Positions 15,364 through 23,312 of a stretch of 64,000 nt of DNA are shown one piece after another (the first letter of the stretch is position 1; the number at the start of each line of letters is the position of its first letter). The notes below the pieces were generated by a model. The model searched no databases. It saw only the letters and a list, made by a program, of their open reading frames with translations, and was not told where the DNA came from. The stretch spans positions 36,908-100,907 of the IMG/VR virus record IMGVR_UViG_3300005435_000020, one strand, 5' to 3'. Source of the stretch: a virus. The position numbers and the translations under genes are program-made.

Positions 15364-17196
15364 CTACTTGGAGTATTTCGGGAGGGTGAAGGAGAAGACT
15401 GAACCTTTGTCGGGGACGGAGGTTGCCCAGATGGTGCCACCATGTTGTTCTATGACTTTCTTGCAGATGGAAAGACCTATGCCGGTGCCTTCGTATTCCT
15501 CCTTGCGATGGAGTTTCTGGAATACGACGAATATCTTGTCAGAGTATTGCATATCGAAGCCAATACCGTTATCCGATATATCAATTCGCCACATTGAATG
15601 TTCATCAGTACAGCGTATCAGGATATTCGGGGGGACACCAGGCTTCCGAAACTTTATCGAGTTGGCGAGGAGGTTCTGGAAGACTTGGGTCAGCCAGATG
15701 GGATCACCCGAGACGGAGGGAAGCTGGTCCCTCTCTATCTCCGCGTGGCTCTCGTTGATGGCTGCTTGTAGGCTGTCTAGTGCCGAATCCACACAGGCAT
15801 TGAGATTGGTCTGCACCATCTCCTTCGTCTTCGACGTGACCCTCGAATAGAGGAGCAAGTCTTGGATGAGGTTCCGCATCCTCTGGGAACCGGACACTGC
15901 GTAGCCTATGTACTTCTTCGCCTTGTCGTCAAGCTGCGCCGTATACTGTTTGTCGAGGAGTTGGAGATATGACGTCACCATACGCAGGGGCTCTTGCAAG
16001 TCGTGGGAGGCGATGTAGGTGAACCTCTCCATCTCGCCGTTGCTCTTGATCAGCGCCTCCTCGTATCGCTTCCTCTCCGATACATCGCGTATGGTTGCCG
16101 TGTACATCTTGCCGTCACTCTCGGATGCCCACACGGAGATGAGAAGCTCCAGTGGGAACCTGCTGCCATCTTTCTTGACACCCTGCAACTCCATGGTGGT
16201 GCCGATGACGTGTGAGGGCCACCCCTCCGCGAGGCGTCGGATGCCGTGTTCATGCTTCGGATAGAGGTCAGGGGGGATGATCTTCTCTAGCGTGTGGCCC
16301 ACCATCTCCTCCGACGTGTAGCCAAAGATGTTCTCGGCGGCGTGGTTCCAGAAGGTCACGATGCCATCCGGTGTGATGGACACGAAGGCGTCGGTGGAGG
16401 ATTGCGTCACATTCCAGTACCACTCCTTGACCTTCTCCACTTCCTTGCGCTGCTGAAGTGTCTGCGCCTCTGCCTTCCTCGTGGCATCCATGAAGAATCG
16501 CATCCCAAGGAAATTGCCTATCACCAGGAGCACACCGAAGATGCTTCCATAGAAGGTGATGCGGAGGCTATTGCGTGTGCCCTCTAGCACCGCGTCGTAT
16601 TTCTGCTGGATGGCCTTGGACTGCCTGTCGAGGATGTTGCCCAGGAGGGTGCTGGCATCGACGCCTTGATAGAGACCTTCATCTGTCATGACGAGGGCAA
16701 CGGCTTCATCGTGGGAACCTGATTGCTCAAGCTCAATGGTCCTGAGCATCTCTGATCTCTTCTGGGTGATGAGCCTCTTCGCCTCCGAGAAGTCCCTCGC
16801 ATCGTCGGTGCTGTCTTGTGTGGTGGCCTGCGTCGCGTCTATGGCAGTGTTGATGACCTTATTCGCGTCATTGTAGGACATGAGATAGAGGGGGTCCCCG
16901 GTGAGCAGGTAGCCACGCTGCCCACTCTCCATCTGCTTCAGGTCCAACAGTGTTTGGTAGACGTTGTAGTATTCTAGCCTGGCGCTGCGATAATCTTGCA
17001 GGACATAATAGACCCTGGCGACGATGACGACGGAGTAGATATACGCCGCCACGAGGATGGCGAGTGTGCCCAGGGAACAGAAGGTCAAGAAACGCTGGGA
17101 GGTCATGAGATGAAATGGAGCAGGATGCCACACAATGTTATGATGCCGCCACATACCAGGGACCAGTTTCCGAAGAGGTGAAATCTTTGGAGCCAC
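15364..17196 (-). CDS. CHASE3-PAS sensor histidine kinase
   Basis: A membrane sensor kinase of up to 610 residues. In order: TM1 (about 37-60), a CHASE3 extracellular sensor (about 65-205, with MESGQRGYLLTGD), TM2 (about 212-232), a PAS domain (about 258-375, WNHAAENIFGYTSEEMVG), HisKA with H398 in IASHDLQEP, and HATPase_c with NSIKF (512), DNGIGFD (542-548) and GTGIGLS (570-576). All catalytic boxes are intact. The N-terminal 30 residues are doubtful; M31 (17106) is another start. It directly precedes the response regulator, so the two form a phosphotransfer pair. Confidence 0.9.
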   Translation of the reverse strand: MAPKISPLRKLVPGMWRHHNIVWHPAPFHLMTSQRFLTFCSLGTLAILVAAYIYSVVIVARVYYVLQDYRSARLEYYNVYQTLLDLKQMESGQRGYLLTGDPLYLMSYNDANKVINTAIDATQATTQDSTDDARDFSEAKRLITQKRSEMLRTIELEQSGSHDEAVALVMTDEGLYQGVDASTLLGNILDRQSKAIQQKYDAVLEGTRNSLRITFYGSIFGVLLVIGNFLGMRFFMDATRKAEAQTLQQRKEVEKVKEWYWNVTQSSTDAFVSITPDGIVTFWNHAAENIFGYTSEEMVGHTLEKIIPPDLYPKHEHGIRRLAEGWPSHVIGTTMELQGVKKDGSRFPLELLISVWASESDGKMYTATIRDVSERKRYEEALIKSNGEMERFTYIASHDLQEPLRMVTSYLQLLDKQYTAQLDDKAKKYIGYAVSGSQRMRNLIQDLLLYSRVTSKTKEMVQTNLNACVDSALDSLQAAINESHAEIERDQLPSVSGDPIWLTQVFQNLLANSIKFRKPGVPPNILIRCTDEHSMWRIDISDNGIGFDMQYSDKIFVVFQKLHRKEEYEGTGIGLSICKKVIEQHGGTIWATSVPDKGSVFSFTLPKYSK

Positions 17197-17223
17197 AGGA
17201 GCTTTCTTATTTCCTTACGAATT

Positions 17224-18078
17224 TTATGATGGGGTTGTTGTGGTAGTTGTCGTCGTGGTTGTTGTTGCTGGAGATGGTAAGGTGTGAGCACCTTCCTCAC
17301 TACTTCTATCAATGACGGAGGAGATGTCCTGCACAAGCCTGACTAACTGCTGCCTATTGAATGGCACAGGGAACAGGAAAACCTTTTCCGGTAGCTCCTT
17401 GTCCAGGGACAGATAGCTCCTCGATGACGGGTCACCAAACTCTAATGCGAGTATGAATGCGATTTTGTTGTATCCTGGCATCCTCCTGACGGTGTTCACG
17501 AATTCGTAGCTGTCGGATTTGAAGGACAGGACATCCACGATGATCACACCCAGCGTGGAGGAAGTCATCGTGGAGATGAGGTTCAGTGCATCGTTGCGAC
17601 TCTTTGCGACGACGACGGAGAAGCCGTGGTTGATGAGGAGTTCCTGCGTAGCCTCCCGTATCCTCCCTTCGTTGCCGACGACAAGCACCGTGATGCTTGA
17701 GGGGAGGCTCAAATCGCCTTCGTTGCCGATGAGGAAACCAAACGACTTGGCGGAATTCTTGACGGTGAGGATGAACCTCTCCTGCCTGTCCAGAGACGTT
17801 TGCATGTCCCTGATACGCTGGTCTTGCGTGTAGGCAGCGGCTTTCATGGCTGTCATCTGGCCATCCATCTGGTCAAGCTTCGTCTTCTGCGTGGCGGCGT
17901 CTTCCCTGAGTGTCTTCATGTCGTTGGTCAAGGAGTCGTTGAGGGTCTTCATCTGGCCTATGATCTCGGATTTGATGTCCCGGTGGTTGCGTCGCAGCAG
18001 CACATAGGAAGTCACCATGGCCCCGAAGCCGCCGAGGGCAGAGCCTATCTGGACTAAGGGGATGTCAGTGATGAGCAT
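17224..18078 (-). CDS. membrane-anchored coiled-coil protein with degenerate receiver domain
   Basis: A 284-residue protein: one N-terminal membrane segment (about 8-28), a coiled coil (about 40-105), then a receiver-like domain (about 128-255) with VLVVGNEG, IIVDV (D182 at the phosphate-acceptor position) and FLFPVPF. The acid pocket is altered and the conserved lysine is missing, so it is probably a pseudo-receiver. The tail has a run of 11 threonines. It lies 27 bases before the kinase gene and may tune or localise that system. A tail- or lysis-related role cannot be excluded. Confidence 0.65.
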   Translation of the reverse strand: MLITDIPLVQIGSALGGFGAMVTSYVLLRRNHRDIKSEIIGQMKTLNDSLTNDMKTLREDAATQKTKLDQMDGQMTAMKAAAYTQDQRIRDMQTSLDRQERFILTVKNSAKSFGFLIGNEGDLSLPSSITVLVVGNEGRIREATQELLINHGFSVVVAKSRNDALNLISTMTSSTLGVIIVDVLSFKSDSYEFVNTVRRMPGYNKIAFILALEFGDPSSRSYLSLDKELPEKVFLFPVPFNRQQLVRLVQDISSVIDRSSEEGAHTLPSPATTTTTTTTTTTPS

Positions 18079-18082
18079 TGCG

Positions 18083-19222
18083 TTACTTCAGGTAGAGTTC
18101 CACGGCACCAGCATACCACTGATCACCACGGTTATAACATTCAATAATACGATTAGTGAGCCTGACGCGATACCGTATCTCGCCATTCACAACCTCCTGG
18201 TACTCCCCGGTGAGGCAGGGTCCGGGGTTCTCCATATCCGCCGTGGGGTCGCCAGCGGCAACCAGCGCCAAGTACTTCTCGCGGAGGGGCTTCAGGCCAT
18301 ACTTATACAGTGCCGAATCAGCACTGGGAGGGTATCCATACATTCCATAGTAGGCAATAATAGAATCGGTAGACTGTGGCTGCGTGGGCACTGGGGTATC
18401 TCCTACTGTGACGTAATCGGCTATTGTGTCCAACACAGGATCAGTTAGCCGGAAGCTGTTCCAGTCTGTGTCGTTGCCGACTTGGTAGATGGTGGCACCT
18501 AGCTCCATAGCATCCGTCAGCATCGCGTCACCCAAGGCGATGAGTTGCGACGCATATACTTCGTCGGGGATGCCGTGAGCCCTATAGCCGTTAGTGTTTG
18601 TGTAGGAGGTGTCCCCTTGACTATTGGGGATCACGCCGAAGTCGATGCCAGCCTCCGAGTAGATGCGTGGCTTTGTGCCATAGCGTGGGTCAAGCTGGAC
18701 ATACTTGCGTGGCCTGAGTGCAAGCCAGTCAGACGACGTGAGGACACCGGGGGCACCGTAGGCGTGGTAGCTCCACGCATCTGCCTGCAAGACGCAGGGT
18801 GCCAGGATATCCAACACACGTCGTATGTCGTCGTCGCTGCCAGCGGGGGTGCCGACAGCCAGGGATAAATCGGAGACCTTAAGGCCAGCGCCTTGGAGGC
18901 GCTTCGTCACTTCGAGGTTGAATTTATTGTAGAAGACGGGATCACCGAGGGCTTCATTGTAAAGCTCCCAGTAGTCCACGATGCCTTTGACGGTTTGGCT
19001 CTCCGTCAGGATGGCCTGCGCCATCTCCTCTTCGTTGCCGTCTTGATTGATCATCCTTCGGCAGACGATGATGGCCTGCGGGTTGTCCTTACGTATCTCC
19101 ACCAGCGATTCTTCGTCGCTATTGAGGAATTTCAGGATGCCCCAGGAGCCGTTGCCTTTGTTGATGGCGTTTCTGGCGAGTGGCGAATAGTTATTGGCGT
19201 GTAGGCCAAGCTTCTTCTTCAA
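18083..19222 (-). CDS. tail-associated glycoside hydrolase (clan GH-A-like)
   Basis: A 379-residue protein with TIM-barrel glycosidase signatures: the acid/base glutamate in DYWELYNEA (E90) and a nucleophile-like glutamate in RIYSEAG (E190). AWSYHAYG is also typical. A small C-terminal part (RYRVRLTNRIIECY) looks like a binding or tail-attachment domain. TTG start after GGAGGT. It is the last gene of the tail block, so it probably degrades host surface glycans during adsorption. The exact GH family is unknown. Confidence 0.6.
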   Translation of the reverse strand: MKKKLGLHANNYSPLARNAINKGNGSWGILKFLNSDEESLVEIRKDNPQAIIVCRRMINQDGNEEEMAQAILTESQTVKGIVDYWELYNEALGDPVFYNKFNLEVTKRLQGAGLKVSDLSLAVGTPAGSDDDIRRVLDILAPCVLQADAWSYHAYGAPGVLTSSDWLALRPRKYVQLDPRYGTKPRIYSEAGIDFGVIPNSQGDTSYTNTNGYRAHGIPDEVYASQLIALGDAMLTDAMELGATIYQVGNDTDWNSFRLTDPVLDTIADYVTVGDTPVPTQPQSTDSIIAYYGMYGYPPSADSALYKYGLKPLREKYLALVAAGDPTADMENPGPCLTGEYQEVVNGEIRYRVRLTNRIIECYNRGDQWYAGAVELYLK

Positions 19223-19257
19223 TGGTACCTCCGTTCCATTACAACGAAACGGGGGGT

Positions 19258-19668
19258 TTACGGGAGGTAATAAGGGATTCTTACCATCACACCATCCACC
19301 TTGGCCCAGGCATAACCTTTCGGTGTGGCGGGTAGAGCCGTGGCACCTCCAGCCGTCGCGGAGGTGGACGTCTTCAGGCCCGTGAATTGCAACACGCCGT
19401 TGTCGAAGAAGAGTATGCTCTTCTTATCGACGGAAGAGAGCCTCAATGCTTCGGCGGCTGCCCTATTCGATGTCGAGATGGCGAGGGCATACTGTGTGTG
19501 GTCATCCTCTTTGATGCCATCCAGCCTGGAGTGCAAGGCGATGATGCCATAGAACCTCTCCAAGTCGTCCACCCTATCCGTCAAGTCCCGTATTTTCAAG
19601 ACGGGGTTGTAGGGGACCTTCACATCAGCCAAGAGGTCTGGTCTGAACCTATCCGGCGGTGCCGCCAC
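19258..19668 (-). CDS. tail/baseplate-associated protein
   Basis: A 136-residue protein with a predicted short coiled coil (IRDLTDRVDDLERFYGI), then an alanine- and threonine-rich stretch and the end YAWAKVDGVMVRIPYY, a form often seen in small phage tail-tip proteins. It overlaps the preceding tail gene by one base. Function is inferred only from place. Confidence 0.5.
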   Translation of the reverse strand: MAAPPDRFRPDLLADVKVPYNPVLKIRDLTDRVDDLERFYGIIALHSRLDGIKEDDHTQYALAISTSNRAAAEALRLSSVDKKSILFFDNGVLQFTGLKTSTSATAGGATALPATPKGYAWAKVDGVMVRIPYYLP

Positions 19669-20684
19669 TAGAGTACCTCCACGAGGTATCTGACGGGTTT
19701 CGCCGCGTATTCATCGACTTCCCTGCCCACAATCCTCGCGGGGAGGCTCAAGCCGTTGGGTCCAAACGACGCAAGCTGCACCGTGATGGTGTCGCCTTCG
19801 GAGGCTTGCCCCCATTCGCCATTGTTATTCGAGGCATAGAAGTCGAGAAGCTCCCTGGGCCTGTATTTCCTCTCAAGGTTTCGCCTTGCGATGTCACTCA
19901 ATGCCGAAGCGTGAACAATGTCGTATCTCACGTTGGTGGCCTGGTAGAGGCCATACTGCGTGATGCTTGCGTGGTCACTGTGTTGGGCATGCGGCGCTGC
20001 CTCCCATGCTCCGTCTCCCCTGCCGATGAATACAGTGTCATTGATAAGCTCCTCACCATCTCGTGTGTAGGTAACTTCGTCGTCTATGTTCTGGCCTTCA
20101 CTGAAGAGCACCGAGTCTGTCTTGTCCACACCTCTATTACCCGTGTGCAGGACACCCTGCCCATTCGGCAGCATCTCCACCCACCAGTCCACACCCGTGT
20201 CGTAGGGGAGACGCCTCAAGGCAGCGAGGCCACCCGTGAAGTGGAATTCCTTGGAGAGTGGCGCTGACGTGTCGGCATTGTCTGGCGACGCGATGACGAA
20301 AGGCGAAGTGAGGGCAGTAAGCTGCTTATTCAATTCCGACGCCGACTTGTAGGGGAAAAACTCGGATTTGCCGAGACGTCGCCTCGCAAATATGTAGGCC
20401 ATCTCCTTACACGTCACCGTCAAGGTCAGTCGTGTCTCGTCAATGCGTGTGATCCAGCCTCCCCACGGCGTGATACCTGCCGTCGAGTTGATCATCACTA
20501 TCCTGCCGATGTCCAACACAGGATTGTTGCTATTGAGTTTGTAGAAAGGATTGGTCTTGTCGAGGACTAGCCTGGCCTGTCCTATCCCGTTGAGAACATA
20601 GCTTCGCTGTACCGAATACAGCTTGTTTAGCTCTCCTATCTTTCTGTGGGAAAGGTCAAAGATTCCTACCTCCGCGTAAAAGAT
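19668..20684 (-). CDS. siphovirus tail protein (gp37-like), with probable AUC start
   Basis: A tail-tip protein of about 338 residues. The first ATG/GTG/TTG in frame is near 20519, but the coding sequence clearly continues upstream with YAEVGIFDLSHRKIGEL, YVLNGIGQARLVLD, the usual N-terminus of this tail family. The frame closes at a TAA just above 20696. AGGAG (20696-20692) stands seven bases before an ATC at 20684; an ATT at 20690 is only one base away. I therefore take AUC as the start. RRNLERKYRPRELLDFY and DTITVQLASFG follow. It would help form the distal tail. Confidence 0.65.
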   Translation of the reverse strand: MFYAEVGIFDLSHRKIGELNKLYSVQRSYVLNGIGQARLVLDKTNPFYKLNSNNPVLDIGRIVMINSTAGITPWGGWITRIDETRLTLTVTCKEMAYIFARRRLGKSEFFPYKSASELNKQLTALTSPFVIASPDNADTSAPLSKEFHFTGGLAALRRLPYDTGVDWWVEMLPNGQGVLHTGNRGVDKTDSVLFSEGQNIDDEVTYTRDGEELINDTVFIGRGDGAWEAAPHAQHSDHASITQYGLYQATNVRYDIVHASALSDIARRNLERKYRPRELLDFYASNNNGEWGQASEGDTITVQLASFGPNGLSLPARIVGREVDEYAAKPVRYLVEVL

Positions 20685-20720
20685 AGCAATACTCCTATAT
20701 TATAATATCAATGACAGACA

Positions 20721-23312
20721 TTACAGCCACGAATCATTCCAATCGACTTCGAGATTGACGCCTCCCACGGTGTCTTCTTTGTATTGGAGGAAGTTGTCTC
20801 CGGGGTGTAGCTGTAGCCAGAATGGGCGAATAATGCCTACGGTGGAGAGTGCCGAAGTCCTCAGCGTCTGAGTACCGTCAGGCGCTTGGTACCAGACTTG
20901 TTTGTTTCGGGTGTCAATCATAAGGCTTGCTTTCGGCTCAAGTGGTGTGGAGATGACGATGGCATCCCCGTCTCCCGCCGTCGCCTGCGTGATGGTGGCA
21001 TTCAAGTCGTAAAACGTCTGCACAGGCTGGGGCACAACCGACACCACATACTGGGGATTGAAGGCGATGGTGACACCCTCAATAGAGGCGAAGGTGCCAT
21101 CCTGATTATTCGGGATCAAAACAGACGTATTGACCTCAAACCTGACACGTTGCCTGGGAGGTACGATGGTATCGACGCGAGGGCTGCCGGAGGTTGAGTA
21201 GGCGACGGGGCCACCCGTCGTCAGGGAAGGCTGCCCCCACACGACAATGGGAGGGTATTGTGCATCTTCCGCCATGAGCCTCAAGACGTTATTATTCAGG
21301 TAGTCACTGCCGACGAAGCTTGTCAAGCCATAGTGGGTGACTTGTGTGATCCCTGCGGGATGGGATATTTCCCAACCATTCAGGGGCACCTCGCGGTTAT
21401 TCACGCCGACGCTGGAATGGAGCATCCCCATGACCTGAGCAATATTGGTGGTGGGGTCCTTGAGTGGAGTGTGGGTTGAGACGTCCACCGTGGGATAGAT
21501 GAAAGCATCGTCAAGCCTGCCGAGGCCCACACCCAGCAGCGACAATATCTGCACCGACACGCCGGTAGTCGTCGCAGTGAAGGGGAGTTGGATGTGTTGG
21601 TAGGCTTTGCTCCCAGCCGCATAATAAAAGGCAAGGATATTCGTAGTCGTGGAGTCCAATACCTGCACCACAAACGCATTGTCGGTGTCGGCCCAGACCC
21701 AGGCATCTATTGTGTAGCTCAGTCCCGAGATGAGACCCGCAGGGTTTGTGTTCCTGACGTATTCATTTGCCGCAAGGGGGGCAAAAGAGAGGGAGTAGGT
21801 ATCGAGTGAGCCTGGCGAGGGATTGGTGTTATCGACGCCTACGGTGCCTGTAGATGATACCGTCCACCCCGTGAGGCTCCCCGACGAGAAGGTCTGGTTG
21901 GTGAAGGTAATCGCAGGTGACGTCGCATACGCCGTTTCCTGTCCCCTATGCACTATATTATTGTCTTGCTTCCAGCCGTAGCCGACACCTTGGGACTGCA
22001 CAGGTGACCATGAGCCTGGTCTCGTGTTGTAGATGTAGTCGAAGAATTGTGTCCACGTCCAGCTATAGTTGTTGGAATGTGCCGTGTCGAGTATCAAGGG
22101 ATCACCCAACGCGAAGTCAGGCTGCGGATCAGGAAGCGTGTTCCCATACTGGATGTAGACGGTTTGCGACGCCTGTGCACCGAGATTCAGGAGAGCCCAT
22201 ACCTTCGTCTGCTGTGTGTTCAGGTTCTCCACCACTCGCGGCGCTGGGATGTTCCCCACCAGCACACGGATGTCGCTGCCGTCAGCCTTCATCTTCCCTG
22301 CGCTGATCAGCGCCGCCGTGTTCCACCCCGTGGTATTCGACGTCGGCAGGGCAGCGCCAGTCGTCGTCAATGCGGCGAGGGTCACCGTCAGCGTCGTCGC
22401 GTAGGGGTTTGGCTGCGATGTCGTGGATTGGAGTGTGAGGCTGCCGGGGGCACCAGCGTAGACGTTATAGGCGAAGGCATCCGTGGTGGTTGGGATGGTG
22501 AAAGTGACCTTGCCGCTGGCCCCCACCACCACCGACACCGGAGTAGCATCGCTTTCTCCGAGGGTGCCATCTAGCCTCGTCTTCTGGATGGTGACGGCAA
22601 CGGAGAGGGTCTGCGCCGGGATGGAGCCGCCACTCCCCGCCGTCGCGGTGAAGAGGGGAGGTGGCGTGTATCCTGTCAATTCGATGGGGATGCGTGTCGT
22701 CGCAGACAAAGCATTATTCGTGATGGTCACCGGCACCTGATAGGTGTAGAAGTTGCCGGTGTTGCCTGCGGCACCCTTGGGTGTGTTCCAGGTAATGATG
22801 AGTGTCGGAAAGGTATCCGTGGTGCCAGCCGACGTGATCTTGACTTGCTGACCCGACGTGGTGATGGGGACCATAACCTTGCTAGACGTCTCCGAGAGCC
22901 AGACGGCATCCGGCACCGCAAACTCAACCTGCACCCACCTTTCCGTCTTATTGATGGTGAAGGATTTTGCGGTACCAAGCACCGTCTTCGCAGTCTGGCT
23001 TGGCCTCTGGAGGCGAAGCGTCGAGAGCAACTGGCTGCGAGTGTCGAAGGCCCTCTTCAGGAGGTTGAGCTTCGACTCGAAGTCGAGATAGTTGGTGTCC
23101 CCCGCCACGTAGTGGATGTTGATGTGGAGGGTGATGGTCTTCTCTGCGGATATCTGCCCAGTGTAGACGGGAGGCCCAAACGCAACCTTCTGGATGCGTA
23201 AATCGGCGGGTGCCTGGTCATCGAGATTCGTGTTTGGGACGGAAAAACTCACGCCGTCATTGAGTTCCAGGCCATTGATCTGGATAGACGAGAGGGAAGA
23301 TAGTGCCGCCAT
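20721..23312 (-). CDS. distal tail protein with carbohydrate-binding-like insertions
   Basis: An 863-residue protein. The N-terminal 150 residues fit a Dit-type distal tail domain (LDDQAPADLRIQKVAFGPP, TITLHINIHYVAGDTNYLDFESKLNLL). The centre has DUF2341-like segments (VPVTITNNALSATTRIPIEL, MKADGSDIRVL) and a jelly-roll region (about 480-610). The C-terminus returns to a tail-like fold. It follows the tape measure directly, as Dit genes do. The insertions would bind host glycans. Confidence 0.7.
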   Translation of the reverse strand: MAALSSLSSIQINGLELNDGVSFSVPNTNLDDQAPADLRIQKVAFGPPVYTGQISAEKTITLHINIHYVAGDTNYLDFESKLNLLKRAFDTRSQLLSTLRLQRPSQTAKTVLGTAKSFTINKTERWVQVEFAVPDAVWLSETSSKVMVPITTSGQQVKITSAGTTDTFPTLIITWNTPKGAAGNTGNFYTYQVPVTITNNALSATTRIPIELTGYTPPPLFTATAGSGGSIPAQTLSVAVTIQKTRLDGTLGESDATPVSVVVGASGKVTFTIPTTTDAFAYNVYAGAPGSLTLQSTTSQPNPYATTLTVTLAALTTTGAALPTSNTTGWNTAALISAGKMKADGSDIRVLVGNIPAPRVVENLNTQQTKVWALLNLGAQASQTVYIQYGNTLPDPQPDFALGDPLILDTAHSNNYSWTWTQFFDYIYNTRPGSWSPVQSQGVGYGWKQDNNIVHRGQETAYATSPAITFTNQTFSSGSLTGWTVSSTGTVGVDNTNPSPGSLDTYSLSFAPLAANEYVRNTNPAGLISGLSYTIDAWVWADTDNAFVVQVLDSTTTNILAFYYAAGSKAYQHIQLPFTATTTGVSVQILSLLGVGLGRLDDAFIYPTVDVSTHTPLKDPTTNIAQVMGMLHSSVGVNNREVPLNGWEISHPAGITQVTHYGLTSFVGSDYLNNNVLRLMAEDAQYPPIVVWGQPSLTTGGPVAYSTSGSPRVDTIVPPRQRVRFEVNTSVLIPNNQDGTFASIEGVTIAFNPQYVVSVVPQPVQTFYDLNATITQATAGDGDAIVISTPLEPKASLMIDTRNKQVWYQAPDGTQTLRTSALSTVGIIRPFWLQLHPGDNFLQYKEDTVGGVNLEVDWNDSWL

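Noticed and set aside
20699-20704. A minus-strand TATAAT before the tail gene at 20684
   Set aside because: No -35 or TG extension is present, and AT-rich sequence near a start codon gives such matches by chance.
20515-20720. A 200-base gap between tail genes
   Set aside because: It is not empty: the same frame as the downstream gene is open and family-like, so it is the 5' part of that gene.
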